Part shown: positions 1 through 10,349 of the stretch, piece by piece
Layout: each line of letters begins with the position of its first letter
Position numbering within the stretch: position 1 is the stretch's first letter
NCBI GenBank assembly: GCA_030848705.1
Contig: CM061238.1
Location: 75,478,685 to 75,542,684 of the forward strand
Direction: 5' to 3'
Origin: Heracleum sosnowskyi
Lineage: Eukaryota > Streptophyta > Magnoliopsida > Apiales > Apiaceae
DNA: 64,000 bases
The notes under the pieces: model-generated
Databases searched by the model: none
The model's input: the letters and a program-made list of their open reading frames with translations, nothing else
Told to the model about the DNA's origin: nothing
Translations under genes and position numbers: made by a program

Positions 1-61
1 ATAAGTACTTCAGACTAAACTCTGAACAGTACCTGTTACTTAAACACTGATTAAACAAACA

Positions 62-1649
62 TCAGCAATTATATCTAACATTTTTTATTTCTTTAGCACA
101 GACTAATTCATTTTTAAGTTTTGCATTCTCTTGTGCTAAAGACTCAAATCGACTGGTCTTTAACAAAAGCATGTCATTCTCAGAAGTGAGTGTTTCATTT
201 AGTTTAGTTAACCTAGCAATTTCTTCATTAGCTTCAGTTAAGCTAGTATGAACATTAAACATTTCTGCACTCAACTCCTCGACAGTTTGTTTGTATTCTT
301 CTTTAGACATTTCAAGTAAGAAAAGTGAGGGTACCTGACTTGGAGAGCTAGAGGAGACCTCATCAGTCTTAGCCATGAGGGCTAGATTCACGTATTCCTC
401 TTTATCTTCATCATCAGTATCATCCCAACATTTTCGCTCAGCCATATAGGCTTTTCCCTGTCCTTTCTTGAAGTGTCCACTTTACCCTTAATCCATCCTT
501 TGATTCTGCTTTGGCCTTCTGCATTCAGTTGCAAAATGACCAAGCTCATTGCAGTTGTAACACCTAAACTTGGATATGTCCACCATCCCTGTTTTGTAAC
601 CACCGCTTGTGGCACCACCTTCAACCTTGGAGGAATTCCCTCTGCTAAACCTTGATGTTTGACCTTGAGACTTAAATGTCTTGTTTCTCTTGAATCTTAT
701 GTTTTTGAACTTCTTAGCCATGTAAGCCATAGTTGGATTGTCAATCTTTTCCATTTCTTCTAATGAATAGAAATCTTCATCTTCAACATCAGTTATTTGC
801 AGCACTACTTTCTCATCATCATCCACAACCTCCTCAATCTTTAGAGAAGGTACTTGAACAGGTTGGGTGATTTGAATTCCTTCACTAGGTTGAGTGATTC
901 GTGGCACATGAGCTACAAGAGCACCAGACATATTTGCCATCTTTCCTCGTGATCCAGATTGTATAGCTCTTTTCTGGAAAAGTTCAAGCTCATATGACTT
1001 AAGCACACCATATAATGTTTCAAGGGAAACATTGTTTAGATTTCTGTCTTCTCTTATGGTTGTGATTCTGTGCTCTAGATGCTCAGGAAGTGTGAGTAAG
1101 AACTTAACATTTAACTCTTTCCTATCATAGTACTTGCCATGTATCTGTAGCTCAGTCATCAGTTTACTGAACCTCTCAAACATTGTTGTTAGATCTTCTC
1201 CTGACTTTGCCATGAAAGCTTCATAGTGTGAGATGAGAATTTGTCTTTGATTGTCTTTCACCTCTTCACTTCCTTCACATAACAACTCAATCTTATTCCA
1301 CATATCCTTAGCTGATGAACATCCAATGACATTCCCACACATGGCTTTGTCCAAAGTGAGAGCATCCAGTAGGATGAGTTGCAAGTAATCATCCAAGGCC
1401 AGCTTCTATTTTTTCTGGCTCTAGAAACTCTGAAGGTGATTTAGCAATCCAGTGTGCTGGAATAAAAACACCATCCACAGTCGAGGCTTCAATATCCTTC
1501 TGTGGAACAAAGGGACCATTATGTCGGATACCCAAGTATAATGGATTCGCAGCTTTGATAAATAGTAAGATTTTTCTTTTCCACACATTGTAGTTCTCTT
1601 TATCAAACACTGGGATCTTTATGCTACTTGACTTCTGCAAACTTGTCAT
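62..1649 (-). pseudogene. Retrotransposon gag (copia, SIRE type), broken
   Basis: Capsid/nucleocapsid precursor of a Ty1-copia element. Three open segments read right to left. 1649-1389 encodes the N-terminal block (IKIPVFDKENYNVWKRK) typical of copia gags. 1396-488 encodes the UBN2-like capsid region and one zinc knuckle, CYNCNELGHFATEC (CX2CX4HX4C). 445-62 encodes a coiled-coil-rich region. The first segment is in a different frame from the second, so there is a frameshift near 1390. The second and third share a frame but are separated by stops between 488 and 445. No protease or polymerase is visible because the window starts here. Identification as gag is secure. Lineage assignment rests on resemblance to the elements at 41.6 and 48.7 kb. 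Confidence 0.88.
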
Positions 1650-1678
1650 GATCTCAGATTAGTAGAACAATCTGTCTT

Positions 1679-1689
1679 CTCTGATACCA
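1679..1689 (-). other. Primer-binding site, tRNA-iMet
   Basis: Minus strand reads TGGTATCAGAG, the complement of the 3' end of plant initiator tRNA-Met. It lies two bases inside the LTR end at 1692 and 30 bases before the gag start, the expected place for minus-strand cDNA priming. Confidence 0.85.
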
Positions 1690-1691
1690 GT

Positions 1692-2742
1692 TGTTGGTCC
1701 TTGACTATTGCAGAAGGGGGGGGGGGGGGGGTTGAATGCAATACTGATAAATCTCAATCAATGCTTCAACAACAAAAACTAAGATTAACGTTTATCAGTT
1801 TAAGAATTGCAAACAAGTAAGCACAAGAGATTTTCTCACAAAATAAATGTTTTATTTATTTTGCAATGTGTTGCTACAACCTCAAGAAAATATCAGTTTT
1901 CTTGAGCTTTGATTTCTCGAGTGATACAAAGAATGAATTGAGAGATAGTCTAAGTAAAAACTAAACCTATCTCTATCATCACGGGTTTATGAAGCTGCTG
2001 TCAGTTTCATGTGGCAGCTTCTTACAAATTGTCTACCCGTGAGTCTTACCTAAATTGCTATACAAACAAGTTTATCATTACTGGATAAAGCAATCTAGAT
2101 ACATTCTATTTTTAGCTAACACAATTCAGTAGATGTTGATTTGTCATACTCTTGAATTGGTGAGCTTTGTCATGTGATCTCTCAAGCTTCTGTCGTAGTC
2201 TTGTAGACCTGATGCAGTGTTGGGATACTGCAGCACGCCTGTTTCTAGAACATCCAAACTGTCACATGTTTGACTGGGTAGATCCCCAATACAACGATTA
2301 TCCCTTGGAGACAGTATCCTGATCTTCAAGCTTGCTGTCACGAGTATGTGCTTTAGGTGACAGTAAGAAATCCCCGTAGAGGATGCTGTCAGGATTTCCA
2401 AGCTTGTTGTCAGGCTAAGGAAAAGTTGATGTCTCAGGGCTTCCGCCAATGTTGCTGTCAGAGTGAATATACTGTCGTGACTTGCAACATGATGTCCTCT
2501 TGTAACCTTACTGTCAGTGTCATGATAGTAACATTTATTCTTGATGTTCTCCTTGAGCACTTCTTGAGGCTTGAACAAATAAATGAACTTCTACCAAGAT
2601 GTACTAAAATCTTATTTGTCAACAAACAAAAATGGTTACAAGAACATACTCTGGCTGTGACAGTATGTTCATACTTAATAAAATTAAGCATTAAAAATAT
2701 CTAGTTAAGCTGTCTCATAGCTATCACCCATAAATCATAACA
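1692..2742 (-). repeat. 5' LTR of element Z (outer boundary uncertain)
   Basis: Minus-strand LTR ending GGACCAACA at 1692. Close to that end it carries a run of 17 G on the plus strand (about 1717-1733), equivalent to the C-rich ATTCAACCCCCC signature near the 3' end of the other LTRs here. Between about 1990 and 2670 there are many copies of a short CTGTCA-containing motif in both orientations. The right limit is chosen only because a TGTTA/TAACA-type end occurs there. Confidence 0.5.
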
Positions 2743-3221
2743 CTAGTTCTATGCTAAAAGCCTAAAGCAATGTATTGATTGACAACGTATGAAAAACTTT
2801 AATTAAGAAGTGAATTTTCTACCAATTAAAATTATTGAAATACCTAAGAAAAGTATAGTACGCCAGCAAGTACCTGTGTGCCTTATGAGAATTTTCTAAT
2901 TCTCATTCTTGTTCTTCCTCTTTAACCCTCGATTTCTGGGCTGCTGAGACTGAAGGGATATGTGGGTGTCTGTCAGTGGCATGACCAAATTAGAGTTGTT
3001 GTTGTTGTTTTTCATAATATTATCAGAATTACTGCTAATAATTACAGGTTTGCATTTGTTACAAGATGATACTGATCTAAGGTCGTCAGGACTGTTTCTT
3101 CTTGACCTGTAGAAATTAGTTCCAAATCTCACATACAGGTTTAATGTGTGGACATCATAATAGTCATAACTTAAAGTAATAATATAGTTACAAGTTCAAA
3201 GGCTTTACAACTAGAACCTTC
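2743..3221. other. Intergenic, no feature recognised
   Basis: AT-rich sequence between the Z LTR and solo LTR A. A 78-codon minus-strand open frame at 2896-3132 is low-complexity (Asn/Ser/Lys) and resembles nothing I recognise, so it is not called a gene. Confidence 0.5.
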
Positions 3222-4265
3222 TGTTAGGAACTATGTTGTTTCTTGATGATAACTAGACTAACTTAGTGAAAATTGTATAAGTAAAAATGTAGCCTTCAAT
3301 GGATAGCATGCATTTGCAGTATTCGTAGAAGGATAGTTTATCTACGGATAAGACTCAATGTAACATGCTTGTGTAATCCTGATGTGTAATCCTGATTTGT
3401 AATCCTGATGTAGAAGTTGGAGTATTAGTTTTTAGGCTGAATAAGTCATGCTGACTGTTAATGGATATGTAGAATAGGGAGGCTAATTGTAAATAGACTA
3501 TGCCTTGTAATTTTACATAAGTGAAATTGACTGTCTACGGATAACAGCATTAGCCTTCTACGGATGTAGTCAAAGTACTGTCTACGGATAATAGTACTAG
3601 CCTTCTACGGATGTGGTCAAGATACTCTCAACGGATACAACTCAAATAACATCTACGGATACACTCTATACTTTGTGAAAAGGATAGTTCTGACAGAGCA
3701 CATGGGTTGACAGATTTCACAGAGCATGGAAACCAGTATTTCTGGTAAACTCACGAGAAGAAGAAGCATTCTATTTTATCTGGTCAATTGTAGCAATTCC
3801 ATAAAAGACAATCAGCCAAGAAGGGCAAGCTACCAACACAAGGACCACTACTCAGAATGGAGAAGCAAGGATTTTGGACAGAGTTACTTTTTGTATTATT
3901 AGTTGTTCGAAATATCTTGTAAACTTGGGTTATATAACCAAGTGTAGCATTATTCTAGAACTCAAGAAATCAGTTAGGCAATTTAGAGAGCACAAGGCAA
4001 TATCACTTGTAAATTGTTGAAGCTAGAATAGTGTGTATGTAGCTGTGTGTTTATTCATAAACATCACAGAGATTTCTTCTAATAAAAATCTCTTAGGTGG
4101 ATTAATCAATCCACCTGAATTTTAATTCTTGTGTTAGTTTTATTTGTTTGTTTTTCTGTTTTTGAATTTACTTTCATATCTTTTTCGTCAAGAACTAAAG
4201 AATTTTTAAAGATTGTATTCAACCCCCCTCCTTCTACAATCTTGATTCACTGTATGGGAATAACA
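3222..4265 (+). repeat. Solo LTR A (same family as the LTR at 35864-36901)
   Basis: Begins TGTTAGGAACTATG and ends GGGAATAACA, with the C-run signature at about 4213-4240. No PBS, gag or pol follows, so it is a solo LTR left by LTR-LTR recombination. Flanking 5-mers are CCTTC (3217-3221) and TCTTC (4266-4270), a 4/5 target-site duplication. It carries about nine copies of a TCTACGGAT-type motif, at 3341, 3534, 3557, 3581, 3604, 3628 and 3652 plus decayed copies near 3288 and 3321. The inverted copy at 35.9 kb has the same ends and the same motif order. Confidence 0.85.
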
Positions 4266-4861
4266 TCTTCTTTTGTAAGCAATATATGCCAACAAGAGTA
4301 CAGAGAGGGTAAGAATCTACATGGTTATTAATAATGAGAACATCAAATTTAGAATGCAGAATCTTGCAAGAAAACTGTTGAGAAAATAATATAGAAGAAC
4401 CCCATCACATCTGCCACAAATAGAGGTTACGTTTTCATCGAAGGTCCGAAAATTAAATTAAATTCAAGCTTCAAATTATATATAAAAAATATGTAAAATC
4501 AAAACAAACAAGCCTTGTTACTACAATCAACTATATTTATTCAATTCCCACAAGATTTTAAAGGAGGGAAGAGAGTTTGAAGTTTATCTTGAAGTTTTTC
4601 AGGATTTGTCTGGTTGGTACAATTAACACAACATCATGTGAAGAGGATAAAAATGACAAGGGGGAAACCAAAATTGTAAATCCAACCTCCAAACTCGAAC
4701 TAAAATTAAATTTGTAAATCGAGCTTCCAAACTCGAACTAAAATCAAAGTTGTAAACCAAAGATCCAATCTAGTCTAACCGATGTCTAAAGTGTGATGTC
4801 TAATCTAGTTTTTCTGGTAGTGGTGGGTAATCCCTCAGGTTACTTCCAACATGCCCACTGA
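4266..4861. other. Intergenic AT-rich spacer
   Basis: No coding signal seen. It contains the short tandem repeat at 4671-4760 and otherwise unremarkable AT-rich DNA between solo LTR A and the LTR of element B. Confidence 0.5.
4671..4760. repeat. Short tandem repeat, about 38-bp unit
   Basis: Two good copies and a partial third of a unit reading roughly TTGTAAATC, then CTTCCAAACTCGAACTAAAA. The first two differ at only a few positions. Confidence 0.7.
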
Positions 4862-5092
4862 TGTTGTAATTGTTACTATTTCTAAAGCATTAGAGAGAGA
4901 GAGAACCAAGAAAGAGAAAAATAATCATTACTGATATTCTGTTACGGACTGAATGAAAGAGCTTAACTAGAAGAATGAAAAAGACAAAGCTATATACTAA
5001 TCTAACTACTAACAAACTTTGGCGGGAACTATAAAATGACAGCTAGCACTACTTGACAATATGTAAAAATAGATTAAGTAATATGACCAACA
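4862..5092 (-). repeat. 3' LTR of element B (short, 231 bp)
   Basis: On the minus strand it starts TGTTGGTCATATTAC directly after a G-run polypurine tract (5093-5106 on the plus strand is a C-run) and ends CAATTACAACA at 4862. This gives matching TGTTG/CAACA ends. The 5' copy is absent, so the outer end rests only on this symmetry. Confidence 0.6.
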
Positions 5093-8000
5093 CCCCCCCC
5101 CCCCCCTCAAGTTGGAGGGGAAGGATTGAACACCCAACTTGGACAATACAGCTTGATGATGAACACCAGGTAATGGTTTAGTGAAGACATCTGCCAGTTG
5201 TGTTGTAGTAGGAGTATAACTGAGAGAAATTACACCAGAACCAAGTTTCTCACGTACGAAATGGCAGTCAATTCCCATATATGTTTAGTTCGTGAAAAAC
5301 TGGATTTCTAGCAATATAGATAACAACCATATTATCAAGAATAAGATTAATGTTCTGGACATCAAATTCATGTAACAAGCGAGATAACCAGGCTAGTTCA
5401 ACAGTAACACGTCTGAGTGATCTATATTCTATACTCAGCTTCTGTGGAAGACAAAGTAATGGCGTGATGTTTCTTTGATTTCCATGAAATCAAACTACCA
5501 CCCAGAAAAACCACAAACTCACTAATTGAACGAAGAGTATAGGAACAAGCTGCCCAATCAGCATCACGGTATGCCTCTACATTATAATCCAATGAATTGC
5601 TAAAAACAGACCTTGATTAGGATCTGATTTAAAGTAAAGAAGAATATGAATAGCAGTTCTCCAATGCGGCAAACGAAGAACATGAACTGACTAAGATGAT
5701 GAACAACAAATGACAAGTCTGAGCGAGTATTTGTAAAAAAGTTCAATTTTCCAACCAATTTTCGATACAAAACAGGATCTGTCACTGGAGAACCCTCACC
5801 AGGTAATAACTTTGTTTGTAAATCCACAGGGCTGACTACTAATCACAAATGAGAATAATTAAATTCATCTTGAAGTTCCAAAATGAATTTTCTTTGAGAT
5901 AAAACAACTCTAGTAGACACATAGTTGAATTCAATACCAAGGAAGTAATGAAGTCGACCAAAATCCTTTATCTTGAATGTGAAATCTAAAAATTGTTTGA
6001 TTGAAGCAATCTCTACAATGTCATTCCCAGTAACAAGGACGGCATCAACATAAACAACAAGAAATGTAACGTTGGAACCAATCTTCTTATAGAACAAAGA
6101 AGTATCATTTTTGAAAAACTGATAACCTTTAGAAATCAAAACTGTGCTAAGCTTAAAATGCCACTCACGAGAAGCTTGTTTAAGCCCGTATAGAGACTTT
6201 TCGAGCTTACAAACGAGAGTGGAATCAGAAATAACCAAACCAGGAGGTATCTTCATGTAAATGTCTTTATGAAGGTCGCCATGAAGAAATGCGTTATTAA
6301 CATCAAGTTGAGTCATTTCTCAACCCTTTTTAACAGCAGTAGCCACCAGAGCATGGATGGTAGTCATTTTAACGACTGGTGAAAAGTTTTCTATACAATC
6401 AATCCCTTCTTTTTGAGTGAAGCCATTAACAACTAATCGTCTCTTATAACATTTTATAGAACCATCTGCACGGTGTTTGACTTTGAAAACCCGTTTACAG
6501 GAGATAGGTTTCTTCCTCGTTTAGAGAGGTACAAGTTACCAAGTATCATTTGCTTCTAAAGCAGAACATTCTAAAGCTATGGCTTGTTGTCGCTCACGAA
6601 ATTGAGCAGCTTCATCATACGAAACAGGTTCAGAAGGAGGTAAAAGAGCATATGTAGGAGCTGTACAGCAGAGAGATGAAGCAATATCAGAAAGATGTGG
6701 TGTATGACAGGATAAAGTAATTATATATGAACAACAAGATAAAGTGCAGTTGGCATGTAAAGGATGCACAAAATCTTCTAGATAAGTAGGTAGTTTGACA
6801 TGTCTTGTAGATTTTCGAAGGATATGAGAAGTTGATGGACAATGGGACCTTGCAGGTGAGGAATGATTGAGATTTGTGTTAGATGATAAAGGAAGTGTAG
6901 AATCAGGAAAAACTAAGTTAGGGATGGGATAAGAATCACTAACAAAGAGTGGAATAAAAGAATAATCCAGAGGCTTGATTAAAGAAAATATACGTTCATA
7001 GAACTTTGCATCACGAGAAATAACAATTGAATAATTGTCAAGATTAAGAAATTTGTAAGCTTTCTTATCAAAAGGATATCCGAGGAAGATACATGAAACA
7101 GCCCTTGGAGACAGTTTATCCCTATGAACTTTAGGAATGCTAACATGAGCTAAACAACCAAAAGGCTTGTGATGATTGTACATTGGTTTAACACCAAATA
7201 ACTATTCATATGGTGTTGCACCTTGTAGAACTTTAGAAGGAAATCTGTTTATGAGAAAGGTAGAAGTAAGGACACAATCACCCCAATATTGTTTGGGTAG
7301 ATTTGATTGAAAAAGTAGAGTCCTTGAAGTTTCCAAGAGGTGTTTATGTTTCCTCTCCACAACACCATTTTGTTGCGGAGTGTGAATACAAGATGTTTGA
7401 TTTTGAATTCATTTTGCAAGAAAAAATTGGCTAGCATCATGACTCAATCCTAGTTCTAAGGCATTATATGTCCTAACAGTGTGAACAAAAGCTTTGAACT
7501 GATTTTCAACCATTGCTATGAAGTATTTGAGAAAACTGAAAGCATTACTCTTAGTACTGAGGAGATGAGTCCATGCATGTGACTCTAGAGTAATCATCTA
7601 CAATGGTTAAAAAACACCTATAATTATTATAAGTTTTGACAGGGTATGGACCCCAAATATCAGCATGAATTAGTTGAAAACATGTTGTAGAATGAATTTT
7701 ACTATGGGGAAAAGGAAACCTATGTTGTCTAGATTTAGCACATACATCACAAACAATAATGTCATTAGAATCAACAAAATCAATATTACAAAGAGACATA
7801 ATCTTTAGTTTGGACATAGGTAAATGACCTAATCTGTGATGCCAATTCAAAGCAGTAGCATTACACAAAGAAACTGAAGAATCTGAAATAAGCTGAGATG
7901 TTTGACATGAAGGAGATGCAATTGTTGAGTGAGTGAGAATGTGTAGGCCTCTTTGAGATTTACCAAGAGTTGGTGGCTTCCTCAGAGAAGAGCCCTGTAA

Positions 8001-8343
8001 TAAGCAAAAATCATGAGTAAAACTGATTTCACAATCCAATTGTTGTGTAAGTTTGCTAATGGAAAGAAGATTGAGTTTAAAATGTGGTACATAGAGTACA
8101 TTTTACAATGTTATATCAGATGAAATGGGTACAATTCCGGTATGTGTAATATCAATGATATGACCAGTTGGGAGTGAGACAGTTATTGATTGTGAAAGAG
8201 GTTTAAAAGTGGAAAAGAAATCTCTGTGAAAACACATGTGATCACTATCCCCACTGTCAAGAATCCAAGTAATAGCAGAATAATCAGAAAAACATGTGGT
8301 GGAGAGATTGATATTACCAGCAAAATTAGCTGCAGATGGAGTG
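5009..8343 (-). pseudogene. Copia pol polyprotein remnant of element B
   Basis: Fragments of protease, integrase, reverse transcriptase and RNase H in the order expected for Ty1-copia. A protease-like WILDSGDSDH lies near 8245-8275. LNWHHRLGHLPMSKL (GAG-pre-integrase) and CDVCAKSRQHRF (integrase zinc site), then LIHADIWGPY, lie in 8039-7551. An integrase C-terminal segment with GCLAHVSIPKVHRDKLSPRA is in 7183-6536. Reverse transcriptase with LDVNNAFLHGDLHKDIYMKIP and a VVYVDAVL variant of the usual YVDD box is in 6316-5843. RNase H ends with TTTQLADVFTKPLPG in 5278-5009. The catalytic YVDD has become YVDA and the frame is broken repeatedly, so the element is dead. Confidence 0.88.
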
Positions 8344-8348
8344 GAGTC

Positions 8349-8917
8349 TTAACATTGAGAAGCTTTCAGTAAATTCATCATTTGTGAATACATTTCAGGA
8401 GTGATACTAGGTGAACTGTGATTTGCATTGGTTCCAGATGTACTTGCAGTAGCAGATGGTTGAGACATAATGTCTTCACCTGTTGAGGCATCAACTTGTG
8501 CTACTTGAGTAACTTTTTTAGTCTTTGTGAATTTAAAATAAACAAGAAAACCGCGCAACTTATAACACTTGTCCACAATATGTCTAGGCTTCTTGCAATA
8601 ATTGCAATGAAGATTAGCCTTCTTTAAGTCAAAAGTAGTTCTCCTGGTAAACTGGTTATACTGTGAATTAGAATTGAACATTCGAGAAGAGTTTACATGA
8701 AGTGAAGCTAAATTAGATAAGAACTGAACATCAGAATTGATTTCCCTTTGGGATTCCTCTAGCAGAAGAATGTTATAAACTTGACTGACAGTAGGAAGAG
8801 GTGATATCATTAGTATGGAACCTCTCATAGCAGTGTAAGATTCATTCAAACCCATGAGAAACTGGATCACTCGTTGATCTTGTTGAAACTTAGATAATTG
8901 CATAGAAGCACCACAAA
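8349..8917 (-). pseudogene. Copia gag fragment of element B
   Basis: C-terminal two-thirds of a copia gag: UBN2-type segment MQLSKFQQDQRVIQFLMGLN, followed by a zinc knuckle CNYCKKPRHIVDKC (CX2CX4HX4C). The upstream part of the gene is lost at 8918, where a hAT-like terminal sequence begins. Confidence 0.8.
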
Positions 8918-10165
8918 CAGTGGCAGATACACAAGGGGCAGGTAGGGGCATTTAACCCCACTTGATTTTTTTTTTTAAAATACCTATATATGTATGAGAA
9001 ATATTTAAGAAAGTCTATTAATTAATCATGCCTAAAATATGTAGTGGGGGCATAGACAAAAAATTATTATTAAAATTTATACAAACTAGTGGACAGTAGA
9101 CACTGGCAAAGTAGTAAACATGGTCTCAATTGAGGTGAAACATTAAAATAGATCGCTCTATCTTCTCTCTCACTCACAAACTACTATCTCGAGTCAATAT
9201 ATTGGGGGTTTCTTTTTTGCTTCAGCCTCTGTTCAAGAATCTAAGCAATTCAGTTCAAGAATCGAGCATCTCCCCTTCTTCAAATTTATTTATTCCCATT
9301 ATACGTAAATTAGCTATGTTTCATCTCAAACTAATTCATGTTATTTTAAAGCTTTTTTGTCCTAATTTCAAATCCTAAATAATTTAAATATTAATGAGTA
9401 TCTGATTTCATTACTCTGTGCTTTAGTTGTGATTGAGATTTCATATATTAGACTTGATTTTGGGATTATCCAATGAATGATTTCACCTAAATTATTTCAT
9501 TCAGTTGTTTGATATTGATATATTTGTTGTTTTTTAGGTTTGATCGGTATGAATAAATATGTAATAAAAACAAAACGAGTTCGAGCTGATTATCAACCTA
9601 ATTATAATCAAGAAATTCATCGGGATGATTTAGATTCTGTCTAAAATCAAACTCCAATAGTTGTACCAATGCAAGCAGATGTTTCAGTAGAAAACCATAA
9701 TGTTTACGAACAAGTTATAGCTGATCCCGGTCGTAGACCCTGTATGTCAACAATTGGTTTCAATGTTGCGGAGCATGAGAAGATTCAAAGAGCATATTTA
9801 ATTAAAGGCCCGTGTTAACCAAAACTTGCACATTTTCCTCCAACTAATTTTTCAGGAATAATGCGTAAGTTCAGTCCTCTATGGTTTAAGGATCATCTTG
9901 ATTGGTTGGAATACAGTGAAAGTAAAGATATCGTATTTTGTTTGTATTGTTATCTTTTCAACATAGAATTCGGTGATCATCAATATAAAGTTCAGTCATG
10001 GTTGGTGTGTCATGGAAGACTGCTTACGGGAAAGGTTTAGTCGATTTGATTATGTGGATGGTACGCAATGTCTGTTCTGCATAGTAGGGAAATAAACTTG
10101 TACATACTTCGTAGAGTGCTAAGTCACTTTGATATGGTGATATGGACTTTAACCGCACTTTCACT
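8918..10165 (+). mobile_element. hAT-like DNA transposon remnant
   Basis: Starts with CAGTGGCAGATACACAAGGG, a good match in style to terminal inverted repeats of plant hAT elements with a TTF zinc-finger ORF, placed exactly where the copia gag of B breaks off. Inside lie a pyrimidine-rich leader (about 9150-9240), a probable intron acceptor before 9540 and the N-terminal domain of the transposase (9549-9962). No convincing right terminal repeat was found; the right limit given is where recognisable sequence ends before other repeats begin. Confidence 0.6.
9549..9962 (+). pseudogene. hAT transposase N-terminus, TTF-type zinc finger domain
   Basis: One frame from ATG 9549 reads through two stops (TAA at 9642-9644 and 9816-9818) and gives the TTF-type domain seen in ZMYM1/DUF4371-like plant proteins. 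It includes an arginine-rich start, RRPCMSTIGF, KLAHFPPTNFSG, RKFSPLWFKDHLDWLEYS and FCLYCYLF. The Cys/His pattern and spacing fit the family. The catalytic hAT core and dimerisation domain are absent. Because the stops leave the frame intact on both sides, this is a point-mutated fossil rather than a scrambled copy. Confidence 0.8.
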
Positions 10166-10349
10166 TTGTTAGGATGGGGGACTACACACATTCAAGATTC
10201 ACAACACGCCAATACAAAGCACACACAACTAATCGATTAGTTGACAAGATCCACCAAAGCGCGATCACACGTTATTCAAGCATTACTTCTACTTCTATCA
10301 ACAATAAGTAAAAGCAAAACATAAACACACAAATATTTGACATGGAAAC
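10166..10349. other. Unidentified repeat sequence, left part
   Basis: This stretch and 11698-12105 appear to be two halves of one older unclassified sequence split by the solo LTR at 10350-11692. The composite is bounded by similar 15-mers, ACTTTGTTAGGATGG near 10167 and ACTTTGTCGGGATGG near 12102. Confidence 0.35.

Larger units (their letters stand above)
1..2742 (-). mobile_element. Left-truncated SIRE-like Ty1-copia element (Z), 5' part only
   Basis: On the minus strand the order is a putative 5' LTR (1692-2742), a tRNA-iMet primer-binding site (1679-1689) and a gag (1649 down to 62). The rest lies outside the window to the left. The gag resembles that of the element at 48.7-51.2 kb: the same N-terminal block, the same zinc knuckle and the same AERKCWDD segment. 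The LTR inner end at 1692 is well placed because TGTTGG abuts the PBS. The outer end at 2742 (minus-strand start TGTTATG) is only the best TG/CA candidate I found. Confidence 0.75.
4862..8917 (-). mobile_element. Degenerate Ty1-copia element B, gag interrupted by hAT
   Basis: A minus-strand copia element. Right to left it has gag (8917-8349), protease (about 8275-8245), integrase (8039-6900), reverse transcriptase (6316-5600), RNase H end (5278-5100), a polypurine tract and a short 3' LTR (4862-5092). The pol is split by many stops and frameshifts. The N-terminus of gag and the 5' LTR are missing: a hAT terminus occurs at 8918, and I could not find the remainder on its far side. Confidence 0.85.

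Noticed and set aside
2896..3132. 78-codon minus-strand open frame, Asn/Ser/Lys rich
   Set aside because: Low complexity, no recognisable domain, no supporting splice context; sits in AT-rich spacer.
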